Source: Conidiobolus incongruus B7586 (lineage: Eukaryota; Entomophthoromycota; Entomophthoromycetes; Entomophthorales; Conidiobolaceae). From it: DNA of 13,433 nt. The first letter of the stretch is position 1, and each line of letters starts with the position of its first letter. The notes below the pieces were generated by a model. The model did no database searches, was not told where the DNA came from, and saw only the letters and a list, made by a program, of their open reading frames with translations. The position numbers were made by a program, and so were the translations under genes. The stretch lies in NCBI GenBank assembly GCA_000697335.1, contig JNEM01014102.1, positions 1-13,433 of the forward strand, written 5' to 3'. Of this stretch, positions 1-9,054 are shown one piece after another.

Positions 1-134
1 TATTTGTTTTATTACCATTATACTAATAAGATAATTAAAATTAAATATTAAAAACCTTTCAAGAATATATTAATTATTTACAATTATTTTATTTTTTTTT
101 AATTTTAAATTATATATATAATTTATTTTTATAA
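1..134. other. AT-rich spacer at the left edge
   Basis: No coding potential is seen. The stretch contains a T-rich run near 90-102. Weak similarity to the outer flank of the right inverted repeat may continue into it, but at this base composition chance matches are common, so the repeat's outer edge is not fixed. The element could extend beyond the window. Confidence 0.5.
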
Positions 135-700
135 ATATGATGGTAAATACCAATATAATATAGAGGAATATTTAATATAAAAATAATATGACACAAAACA
201 TGGTATTATAATATGATTGTAATATACAAATATAAACAGAGTTTAATTAAGCTTCAAATTGGGATGAGTCACTGATATATTAAGATTTATACTAGGTAGT
301 GCCAATATATTATAATATTGACAGAATATAGTCTTAATTTTAGAAATAATGAAAAAGATAAGATGTAGTAAAAATTAACAGGAAAAAGAAGAACCTAGTT
401 TATTAGATAATTCAATGCTATTTATATAATTAAATTAGCTATAAAAGTATAAATTAATTATATAATTTATAATAAATTAAATTATATGAAAGTATATATA
501 AGAATTTAGAGAACTAGTCTTTTAATAAAATCTATATCCATTTTTAAAAATTCCAATAAATTATAATAAAACTTACTTTCCTATAAATAATTAGAGAATA
601 CAAACTTTTATAAAATGGTGGATTTTAAGGTAATTAGTCTGTTAACAAGTCTTTCTTGGTTTAACTTCCTTTGTATATTTACTTTGCTTAAGTAATCTAA
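135..700 (+). repeat. Left arm of a long diverged inverted repeat
   Basis: Read 5'->3', this stretch aligns with the reverse complement of about 2215-2705. The clearest blocks are 180-190 with 2645-2655, 229-255 with about 2590-2616 (about 23 of 26 bases equal), the block around the shared TGAGTCA near 274-297 with about 2555-2580, and 485-525 with about 2345-2390 (sharing AACTAGT and ATATATAAGAATT). The order of blocks is kept, and many differences are transitions. Inward of about 540 the match is weak. This looks like one terminal inverted repeat of an old DNA transposon or foldback element, judged from arm length; no transposase is visible. Confidence 0.6.
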
Positions 701-2214
701 CAGATCTGGTAATCATCTCATATAATAATTAAATTTTTTATATATTTATTATTTTCTAATATTTTTACCTATTTTAAAATCCTTTAAGATATTATATCTA
801 ATTAAGATAACTAATTTTTGATTTAAAAATTATTATTTTTTTATTTGAAAATTAATATAATTATATTTATTATCAATTATCACCAAAATAATAAATTTAT
901 TAAAAAAACTATCAAAACCTAAAAGAAAATAATTAAAACTTATACTTATAATCATGAATCTAATCAAGATATTTATATTTTTTTATTGTAATATTTATTA
1001 AATATATTTATCAATAAATTAATTAATTTATGTCTTTATTTTATTAATTATAATAAATATCCTAATTTAATAATTGCTTTAAAGTTTTAAATCAAATAAT
1101 TTTTAAATATAATTAAATTCTTATAAAATATCAAATATATTAATTCCCTTTTTAAGATTAATTTTGATAAAAGTAACATAGTTTTAGAATATCAATATTT
1201 AAAATCATTTAAAAAATTTCGTTAATATAAAATTAATATATTTATGTTGCAATACATTTTCCTTACTAATCCATTTACTTATTATTATTAATTATATAGT
1301 AATTAAATGCATATTTATTCCTCTTTTAAGATTAAATTAGTTTAACTATCCAAATTAAAATATTAATCATTAATTAATATAAAGACACTATTTTTTACTA
1401 ATAATCACCTTTAAATTTATTACCATTTAATTACTAATTTCATATTATCTAATAAACTATAAATACCTAATTTGCTTAAAGATTATTTTTTAAACAAAAT
1501 ATCTATTTTATATTAATAAACCATATTAACTATTTTTAAATAGAATAGTATAAACATTATTTAAAATTTCGAAAAAAAAACAATTATAATGTGGAATTGA
1601 TTATTTGGAAAATCCATATCTAATAAAAGTGAGGAAAATAATATTATTCTTCCCTTACTTCTAATCAAGTTATATTTAATCTTATATAGTTTATTATTTA
1701 TGTTAAACTTTTTTTGTAAAGGATTAGGATTTGCTTTTGGAAAAAAATTAAGATTTGGTTATAGAATCTAGATATTAATGATGATATTTCATACTATCAA
1801 TACTTTTGGTAAATATTATATATCGCTACCTAAGCTTGTAATCAATTTATATTTATTTTTCCTCAACAATTTATTTATTTAGAATGATCTGTTTTTTAAC
1901 TTATTTTATTTAAATTAAATCTAACTTCAAAATATTTACTATTATATCATATTAAACTATTTAAAAGATTTATTTAATTAATATAAATTTAGAAAGTATT
2001 ATTTTAAAATTATAATTAATTTTAAATATTAACCTTACTTTTTACAAATTCAAAATTGTTACCTAATTTTAAAAATTTTAATAGATTTTAATTTATTTTT
2101 AATTGATTTAAAACTTTAAAGTTAAATTTAGTTATTAATTAAGATAATAAGTAAGAATACAATATTAATTATATAATTAAGTTTAAACTTATTAAGAATA
2201 AACTTTAATTTAAT
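701..2214. other. Very AT-rich interior between the inverted-repeat arms
   Basis: About 1.5 kb with no open frame of useful length on either strand and no recognisable protein. Some lines have only four G or C in 60 bases. Two loosely similar segments, both with a CTTTTAAGATTAA-like core, lie near 1139-1175 and 1312-1348. If the arms bound a transposon, this is its eroded or non-autonomous interior. I see no RNA gene. Confidence 0.5.
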
Positions 2215-2705
2215 ATTAAATAAATATTTTATTTTATTAAAAAATTTATATAAGAATTTTAAAAAAAATTAAGAAAATTTAATTTATTATATCAATTTAG
2301 AAAATATAAAGTATATATATTTTCTAAGAGATTTATTAAGGGAATATTAAAAAACTAGTTTTTTCAATTCTTATATATATATTTTTTATAATTTAATTAA
2401 TTATAAATTTTATTTTTAATTTATAATTTTAAAGCTTAACTAATTATTTAATAAATTAAATTTTTTTTCTTTTTAATTATTATAATTTTTTATTTTTTAT
2501 ATAATTTTTATAAGGTATATTTTATTAATATTATAGTATATTACCATTATCAAATTTAAAACCTAATATATTAATGACTCATTATTTACTAGAGCCTAAT
2601 TAAACTTTGTTTATATTCCTATATTATATTATAATATTCTATACCATATTATTTTGATATTAAGTTTTTCTCTTATTATATTAGTCTTGTTATCACTATG
2701 ACTAT
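2215..2705 (-). repeat. Right arm of the long diverged inverted repeat
   Basis: The reverse complement of this stretch matches the left arm at 135-700 in the same block order. The best-conserved part is 2520-2660. Positions that carry G or C in the left arm often carry A or T here, including the long A-rich part of 2461-2510 (as read on the minus strand), so this arm has drifted further towards AT. A process resembling repeat-induced point mutation, or plain mutational bias, could cause this. Confidence 0.6.
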
Positions 2706-4740
2706 ATAGATACAAACTTTAATATTGACTTAAATTTAAATAAATATAACTTAAATATTATTCTCTTAAATTATCATTATTCTATAATTTGAAATTTTTC
2801 TAATTAATTAAAAAATTCAAATTTTTAGGATTTGACTTAAGTATAAATTGTTAATTTAATATCATTAATTTTTTTTCAATGCAATTTGCTTATTATACAT
2901 TATATCAATCTAATAATATGATATATTTATTAATAACTCATTGACATTCTTTTATTGTTTTTATAAGTCTTTGCCATTATTTTAACCTTGAAAAATATTA
3001 AATATGAAAAAATATCAATTGACTCACGTTCTGTTTAAAATTATCAAGAATTATATATCATTATTTACCATTATAATATTCATGGTATTAACAAGTATAT
3101 TTCAAAAACAATGAATTTTGTTGATTTATAATTTCCATTTAATCCTTTTTCCAAGATCAACTTCAAATTTGTTTTTTATATAATAAGCGTATTAGTAGAT
3201 TCAAGTTAATAATCATAATAATTATAAGATAATTAAATTGTATATACAAATATTAGAATTACATTGATTTAACTTCTTGATGTATATTTATCACTATATT
3301 CAAGATTGTGGATTGATTGAAATAAAATGTAGTAATTAAATAAAAATATTTATATTAAAATTAATTCTAATATTCAATTAATATAAAGACTGCAAAACAA
3401 CTATTGGAAATATCATATTAGATTAACATATCTAAAATCATCTAAAATTTATGTTTTATATTGATAATTATATATTATTTATACAATTAACAATCGAAAC
3501 AATTAAAATAACTAAAATTTCAAACAACTATCTCCTACGTCTAAGTAAATCTATTTATGTTCATTATTCCTCTCATTTTGTAGATCTTTGGAAGGATCAT
3601 AATATACTTGATGAAAATGAAATTAATAAATGAAAATATGAAATATCAAGCAATTACATTAAATAAATTAAATATATCTATTTTTAATATTTTGCTAACC
3701 AGTTAATATATTGCAATTTTATCATAAAACATACTGAATTGGTGTTATAAATATGGAATTAAACTAATTTTTTTAAAAAATACTAAATATATTTTATATA
3801 GAGTGATATTTTCAATTGTCCTAGCCAATATATATCACATTCAAGAGTGAAAAACTGAATTTATCTTTTTGAAAGATACTTAAAATAAAATATACTTTGT
3901 TTATGAAAATAAAATATCCGATGTATATATCTTTATCGCGAACTAAATTTCCAATACTAATAAAGGTTTTCATTAATAAATATTTGTCTAAATAAATATT
4001 AAGATTAAGCCTTATTAAATGATTTTTAACTACTATCAAAGTTGATTAATTTATGATTTCATATATTTAAAATTTCACCAAATAATATTAATTTCACATA
4101 TTTCATTTTGAAATTTTTGCAGTATTTTAAAATTTATTAATTTATAAATGATTAAAATAGTAATGTATTATTAGAAAATTATCATCAATCAATATGATAA
4201 TAGCAAGAATATTTGAAACTTTTTTTAAGATTTGAAAAATATTAAGATAAGAATAATAGAAAATTTTGATTTTTAAAATTCTAAATTTATGGTATGATAA
4301 TTAACATTATTCGTTGAAGATTATTAAAGGCGATTATACTAAGTAATTCAATTTCAATCAGAGTTTTCTTTACACATATTACTTCAAAATCAAAATATTA
4401 ACTTGAAAAATATAATGTATAATCTATTATCTCAATCAACTATTATGGTAATTGAGAATTTCCCATAATTACTAAACTATCTAACATATCTTTGATTATT
4501 TAAAATATAAATATATTATAATTGGTAATTAAAACAATAATATTATAATATTAAATGTAAAAAGTTTTCTTATATCAAAATATTGAAATAATAAATTATG
4601 CATTGTTTAATATTTTAATAAAATCATAGAATGTTATTCTATTGGAGGTTTTATCAACTGGTATATTTTTTATTATATCAAATTTTTTGCATTTTATAAA
4701 TTGTAATAACCAAAACTAATATTTCATATAAGAAACCTAG
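2706..4740. other. AT-rich intergenic region, no supported gene
   Basis: No convincing gene is seen. Base composition is a little less extreme at about 3420-4060, where short open frames of 60 codons (+ strand, 3451) and 72 codons (- strand, from 4039) occur. Neither has a recognisable domain, neither is supported by splice sites, and the minus-strand one opens only at a TTG. A segment near 3260-3295 resembles 640-680 in direct orientation (both contain TTTAACTTC and TGTATATTTA). No tRNA or promoter could be supported. Confidence 0.5.
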
Positions 4741-5040
4741 GTATTCTTAAAAATTGATTCTGTTAAGTCGATTCATCCACAACAATTGCGAACTATCATG
4801 CAGGGACAAAGTGATAGTTTCACAACAATTTCAAGTGAGATAGTGAAAATGAATGAATAAAACTAATATGAATTGAAATTCGAAGGATTATAGAATATAT
4901 AATGTGAATATGAACTCCATTGAATCACAGATCTAAAAACTATGATGGATCATAGTCAAGTCAAATAAATATCGACCAAAGTATATCTAAGGGGTTAGGA
5001 GAAACAAAAGTGATAGAGAGAGTTATTAATTAGTTATCGT
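4741..5040. other. Higher-complexity non-coding patch, possible relic or upstream region
   Basis: This stretch has clearly more G and C than its surroundings. One + strand frame is open from 4741 to 4857 (39 codons, internal ATG at 4798) and then becomes interrupted, although intervening codons still look protein-like. No family is recognised. It may be a decayed gene fragment or the distal promoter of the CNOT10-like gene 300 bases downstream. Confidence 0.35.
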
Positions 5041-5342
5041 ACTAATTATAAATATTGCTATCATTTAAAGATCTAAATTCTTAATCATTTTATCATATAA
5101 TGATATAACATTGAAGAATTTTGAAATTAAATCAAATGATAAATCAATAGTTGGAAATTAATATCAATCAATTTAGACAAATTTTCATTAGTCTAGTATT
5201 AATTCAATTTAACTATTAATCCCATAATAATAATAATTAATTAAATTACTTTTAAATTTGATAATAATAAACGTAACTTCATATATTTTCCAAATTTAAT
5301 AATTCAAATGATAAATTAACTAGTAATTAATAATAATAAACA
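5041..5342 (+). promoter_or_regulatory. Upstream spacer and leader of the CNOT10-like gene
   Basis: AT-rich stretch holding the likely core promoter and 5' leader. No unambiguous TATA or CCAAT box could be picked out. It ends in AATAATAATAAACA before the ATG, giving A at -3 and G at +4 (context CAATGG). The next gene's start at 7217 has the same CAATGG context, which supports both start choices. Confidence 0.35.
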
Positions 5343-6947
5343 ATGGATGTTAAAAAATTTAAAGATTTAGTACAAAGTTATAAATTACGATATAATAATC
5401 AAAATCCTCAACAGTTGGCGAAAGAAGCTCTAGACTGTTTTAATAATGAGCAGTATACCCAATGTTTCGATAAGTTGAGTGAACTTTCGCACTACAGACA
5501 GAATCATGATGCCAGAATTATGAATAATATAGCGTGCTTATTGGGTAGGAGTTTCGCTCCAAATTTTGGCAAGGGTAGTTTCGATTTGAATAGAAGTAGT
5601 GCTTTGGCTTGGGCTAAACATTTTGAGGATTTGTGTAATTGGTTGTTGAAAGGGTATACTTGCGAAGTGGCTCAAATGTTTTATACGCCTACCAAGGAGC
5701 AGCGCGAACGCACCATATTAACCAACTTGAACGTATTTTACAATCGCGGCATGCTACTTGTGTTCGGAGGCGAAATGGAGTCCGCATATCAGCTGTTCGC
5801 TCAAGTTCTCGAGATTTTCGACCTCCAAGTATTCCAGAATTATCCCAGCGGTCCCCAAATCGTATGGCTGTTCCGAGAATGCGTCGTCACGTTAGGATAC
5901 TCTCACCTTTTGGACGAAACCACTACTTTGTTAACAAAGTGGATCCAGTCGAAAAAACCTATAACAACTTACGTGGATAATTGGAAAACTCAATTCATTC
6001 TAAAAAAATTTGATTCCAAACAAAGTGCTATCTCCTATCTAAAACTCAGGGAAGAAAAATTCTACGGATTGAGTATCCGTCCAAACACGAATTTTCAAAA
6101 TTCTATTAATAAGAGTATAACCAGTCTCGAAAACTTTTTTAAGTTGATTAGTATTGACAAACAAAATGGTGGTGGCGACTCTTTGGCAAAGTGTTTGAAG
6201 AAACCGCTGATTCAGCACTTGCAGGTCGTCTACTATAACAATAAGGGATGCTTGGAGCTCTTGAAATCAAGGCCTTTTCAAGCTGGTTTTTATTTTATAT
6301 TGGCTAATAATACACATTTCGCTTTTTTGGATGGCACTAATCATGAGACTTCGATTTACCCCAGTTTGAACTATGAGATTGATTATAATCATGCAATTGC
6401 GAGTTTGATGAGTAAGAGGTACAGAGAGCCGAGGTCCGTGTTTTTGGCTCACGTCAATGCGAACACGGTATGGCGTTGCGATCCCTACCTGTGGCTACGG
6501 TTAGGCGAAGCTACTCGCCTACTGGATTCCGACGGTCCTCTAAGGGCCAAAGTACGTCGACTTCGAGAGGCTCTGAATTTCTTCTTGACGGGTAGAACCT
6601 TCGTCGAGAGGAGTTTAGTATTTCGCAAAGAGGCATTAAGTCTCATTCCAGAATTTGAGAAGCTCATACAAGAGACTTGCGATCTTTTGGATGGAGCTAT
6701 GCGGGGACGTCCTTTCGTAGGCGACCCTAACCCTGTAGAAGCGTATCCGTATTACGAGTATGACGATGACGAGTTTAATTTGGAGCATAATCATCCCCAT
6801 GGTCATCATCACGTGAGTGATATGGACGAAGATGGTAGAGTGATCGTAGTAAATGAAAAGGGGGAAATCACAGAAGGTGAAAATATGCTGGATGTGGACG
6901 ATCCCAGAGTGATTAAAGTGATTATAAACCCATCTGTCAAGAAGTAA
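5343..6947 (+). CDS. CNOT10-like TPR subunit of the CCR4-NOT deadenylase complex
   Basis: Intronless gene for 534 residues. CNOT10 is a TPR scaffold that pairs with CNOT11 and docks on the N-terminal part of CNOT1 in the cytoplasmic CCR4-NOT complex, which shortens mRNA poly(A) tails. In the sequence: an N-terminal TPR-like unit (about residues 20-70, with LAKEALDCFNNEQYTQCF and MNNIACLLG), a second helical pair near 125-200 (VFYNRGMLLVFGGEMESAYQ), the family-typical YYNNKGCLELL at 297-307 followed by an F-rich helix, and DPYLWLRLGEA around 381-390. The tail after about 465 is acidic and His-rich (YYEYDDDEF, HNHPHGHHH), probably disordered. Animal CNOT10 is about 740 residues, so this one is shorter. 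The start has a good context (CAATGG) and the domain begins soon after. AATAAA follows the stop by 19 bases. Baker's yeast lacks CNOT10, so its presence fits a lineage that kept it. A divergent TPR protein of other function is the alternative. Confidence 0.75.
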   Translation: MDVKKFKDLVQSYKLRYNNQNPQQLAKEALDCFNNEQYTQCFDKLSELSHYRQNHDARIMNNIACLLGRSFAPNFGKGSFDLNRSSALAWAKHFEDLCNWLLKGYTCEVAQMFYTPTKEQRERTILTNLNVFYNRGMLLVFGGEMESAYQLFAQVLEIFDLQVFQNYPSGPQIVWLFRECVVTLGYSHLLDETTTLLTKWIQSKKPITTYVDNWKTQFILKKFDSKQSAISYLKLREEKFYGLSIRPNTNFQNSINKSITSLENFFKLISIDKQNGGGDSLAKCLKKPLIQHLQVVYYNNKGCLELLKSRPFQAGFYFILANNTHFAFLDGTNHETSIYPSLNYEIDYNHAIASLMSKRYREPRSVFLAHVNANTVWRCDPYLWLRLGEATRLLDSDGPLRAKVRRLREALNFFLTGRTFVERSLVFRKEALSLIPEFEKLIQETCDLLDGAMRGRPFVGDPNPVEAYPYYEYDDDEFNLEHNHPHGHHHVSDMDEDGRVIVVNEKGEITEGENMLDVDDPRVIKVIINPSVKK

Positions 6948-6965
6948 TAGTATTTATCTCTGTTT

Positions 6966-6971
6966 AATAAA
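6966..6971 (+). terminator. AATAAA polyadenylation signal of the CNOT10-like gene
   Basis: An exact AATAAA lies shortly after the TAA stop, in a T-rich context. The short distance suggests a very compact 3' UTR, consistent with the next start codon only about 270 bases further on. Confidence 0.5.
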
Positions 6972-7216
6972 TTCCGTTATCATTTTAATTTATATTTGAT
7001 ATTTGGGCCTATTGTGTTTATTTTATATTTGGTTCATTTATTACTTGAAAAATTCTGATCAATTATTATACTAATGTTTTAATAATCAATCCTGGGCAGA
7101 CATAATGAATATTAATCCCATAAAATGAATGAGATTACTTATATTGTCAAGCTTGACTTTGATTTTTTAAATTGATACACTTAGTCAAAATTTAACTAGT
7201 ATTCAAACATACAACA
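6972..7216. promoter_or_regulatory. Compact intergenic region upstream of the TOG-domain gene
   Basis: Carries the 3' end of the upstream transcript and presumably the promoter of the TOG gene. No exact TATAAA or CCAAT box is seen. A perfect 12-base palindrome, GTCAAGCTTGAC, sits at 7146-7157, about 60 bases before the ATG, and could be a dimeric factor site. The leader ends in ACAACA before ATGG. Confidence 0.35.
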
Positions 7217-8233
7217 ATGGAAAATAATCCAACTGACAATAATAATAACACTAAAACTGATAAAGTAATTACTCAACACAAATATACAATCCCAAAATAT
7301 TAATTCTTAGAATATTATAGCAAGATTTAGACAGTTCTCAACTCTATCAAGAATTTAAAGAAATTAGCGACCATTTACAAACTTTAGAAAACGATCAAGG
7401 TTGGCAACTCATTATTACCAAACTCCAAAGAATTTTAGAGCTTGCTCAAATTGGATTATTCACTAAAGACAGCGCTTTGAATAGACTACGAAAGTTGAAT
7501 TGTATTAATAATTTTGTAAGTTTTTGTATTATTCACTAGTAATTGTATTAATATAAAATAGCTCGTTACAGAACGTACTCAACTTATGAGTGAAACTCTA
7601 AAATTTGTGAACACTCTATCTACTTTGATACCTATTGAAAATTATGAACCCCTCTTGGTACAGTACCTGCCTCATCTCTTGAAAAACCTTTGTAAAACCA
7701 ATAAATTGTTTGTCAAGAAGACCTCTGTCACCCTTACAGAGCTCATTCAAACCACCCACCAGTACCAGTTATTCCTGACTCCATTCCTTACAATTTTAGA
7801 GCAAAGTGTAAACAAAACTCAAAGAATTGCAGTGAGTGAAATTATACTGAATGTGAGCAAAGACTTGCCCCTAGAAAATTTTGGAGATTTGGAGCGATTT
7901 ATCACACTGGCAAGTGAGGATTCTAGCTTGGAAGTGAGGACTTTAAGTAAGAAATTATTTGAGGAATATTCGAATAGGGTGGATAGTGAACGTAAAAGAA
8001 CGTAATTATTTTTATCCTATTATATTATTTTATGTTATTAACCAGTTTTATAATATAGGTTTGTAAATAATCTGAATGAAAATGCGAAAAAGAATTTGAA
8101 ACTTACAACTGCTAATAGTTCCAAATCCAACAATATAAAGGATTCAATCGCCGAGTTGAAGAAATTGAAGAGGCTGGAAAAGTTGAACCAGATTAATACG
8201 GAATTGGATCAGTTAAATGTTAAAGATTCATGA
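7217..8233 (+). CDS. CLASP-type TOG-domain protein (four exons)
   Basis: My model joins 7217-7264, 7321-7515, 7562-8001 and 8059-8233 into 285 residues. All three introns are GT-AG and every junction keeps frame. TOG domains are HEAT-repeat arrays; CLASP-type ones bind tubulin and act on microtubule stability. Residues about 25-240 show the array: QGWQLIITKLQRILEL, then VTERTQLMSETLKFVNTL, LLVQYLPHLLKNLCKTNKLFV, and SSLEVRTLSKKLFEEY, matching the CLASP N-terminal family pattern (Trp in the first helix, the E/L-R-S/T-like turn, K-x-V-K/R turns and an EVR-led last repeat). After about 250 comes a charged helix with Leu or Ile every three to four residues, probably a coiled coil. CLASP and Stu1 proteins usually exceed 1000 residues, so this is a single-TOG mini protein. 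The ATG at 7586 lies inside exon 3 and is not the start. Another HEAT family is possible. Confidence 0.7.
7265..7320 (+). other. Intron 1 of the TOG-domain gene (56 nt, phase 0)
   Basis: Begins GTAATT and ends TTATAG. Without removal the frame closes at 7301. Splicing joins ...NTKTDK to QDLDSSQL. A TATTAATTC stretch near 7299-7307 could serve as branch site. TTCTTAG at 7304-7310 is an alternative acceptor, but it would shift the frame. Confidence 0.75.
7516..7561 (+). other. Intron 2 of the TOG-domain gene (46 nt, phase 0)
   Basis: Starts with a consensus GTAAGT and ends AAAATAG. A TATTAATAT stretch lies just before the acceptor. It joins ...KLNCINNF to LVTERTQL, completing the VTER turn expected in the TOG domain, which is strong support. 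Confidence 0.8.
8002..8058 (+). other. Intron 3 of the TOG-domain gene (57 nt, phase 2)
   Basis: Starts GTAATT (as intron 1 does) and ends AATATAG, with a TTATTAACC branch-like stretch near 8035-8043. It rebuilds an ACG codon across the junction and gives ...SERKRTFVNNLNENAKKNL, a normal end for a TOG domain. Reading through instead gives a stop at 8003. Confidence 0.75.
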
Positions 8234-8701
8234 CAAAATTATTTTAATACAAGTCAATATTAAATTCAATTTTAAAAATTTGAATAATTTGTTCAAATTT
8301 CCAATATTTTATTATTTATGTTTTTTAAAAAAAAGTTGTATATTTAACGATTAAAATAAATATAGAAAATATCTTTTTTGTTGATTAATATCGTCCAATC
8401 AATATATTTTCTCCAATTCTATATAGTATTGTGATTTATAATATGATGGTTGATAGCAAATTAATTAAATGGTTGATTCAGTGAAAGTTATTATCTATCA
8501 AATACTTTGACCTTAACTATCCAATCAAGATTGATGCTTAATTTTAAAATCCAATAATATCATTCAAATTATGAGTTGAAATTAAATTGTTGAAAAAGAT
8601 TAAAATTTAAAAAATTTTCAATTTTTAGATTAATAATATAATTTTTAAATCAATTAAAATTCATTTTTCATGGTATATTTCAAGTTTAAATTATTTATAT
8701 A

Positions 8702-8719
8702 ATATATATATATATATAT
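8702..8719. repeat. (AT)9 microsatellite
   Basis: An uninterrupted run of nine AT units, followed by GTAC. It is a simple sequence repeat in AT-rich spacer, likely to vary in length between strains. Confidence 0.9.
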
Positions 8720-8856
8720 GTACATTTAATTTTATACTATAAAATATTTGTTTATAATTTAATCTTAGATTTTTTTAAAATGATAAAAAATTGTTAATCT
8801 AATTCAAATAGTATTTTATCAAAAATAATTATTTTTACATTTGATTAGGTGTATTT

Positions 8857-8860
<4 letters not shown>

Positions 8861-8887
<27 letters not shown>
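8861..8887. repeat. (AT)13.5 microsatellite
   Basis: An uninterrupted AT run of 27 bases, the longest simple repeat in the window. It lies about 490 bases upstream of the GPI-protein start. As an AT duplex it could extrude or act as a nucleosome-poor element, but nothing in the sequence shows a function. Confidence 0.9.
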
Positions 8888-9054
8888 CTATTTTATTGTT
8901 ATAATAAAGAATTTTAAATTGTTTTCATTATTAGTAATTAATTCTACAAATATTTGTTGAATAACTCAATTGATTCGATCTGATCATATTAAACTTACAT
9001 AACAAAAGTGACAATTCGTCTAAATATATTTAAAGCCATAATTATACAAGTTAC

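Larger units (their letters stand above)
8234..8940. other. AT-rich intergenic region between the TOG gene and the GPI-protein gene
   Basis: Holds the 3' end of the TOG transcript (an AATAAA at about 8355-8360 is a candidate signal) and two AT-dinucleotide tracts. CCAATCA occurs at 8395 and 8521, and ATGGTTGAT occurs twice near 8443 and 8470. No open frame or RNA gene is supported. Confidence 0.5.

Noticed and set aside
3451-3633. 60-codon open frame with ATG on the + strand
   Set aside because: Composition is driven by AT-rich codons (many I, N, K, L, Y); no domain, no splice sites and no promoter seen. Random open frames of this size are not surprising here.
3821-4039. 72-codon open frame on the - strand
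   Set aside because: Opens only at a TTG, is rich in I, F, K and Y as AT-rich non-coding DNA is, and has no recognisable motif.
4741-5040. Reassigned stop codons (TAA/TAG read as Gln) to explain the interrupted patch
   Set aside because: The clear genes in the window use CAA and CAG for Gln and end normally at TAA or TGA, so a standard code fits; the patch also contains TGA in the same frame.
5639-6667. Open frames in other frames or on the - strand inside the CNOT10-like gene
   Set aside because: They lie within a gene with clear TPR features; their sequences are low in hydrophobic pattern and reflect the other frame.
7586-8005. Treating the 139-codon frame from ATG 7586 as a complete gene
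   Set aside because: The TOG domain begins upstream and continues downstream; three in-phase introns join it into a 285-residue protein.
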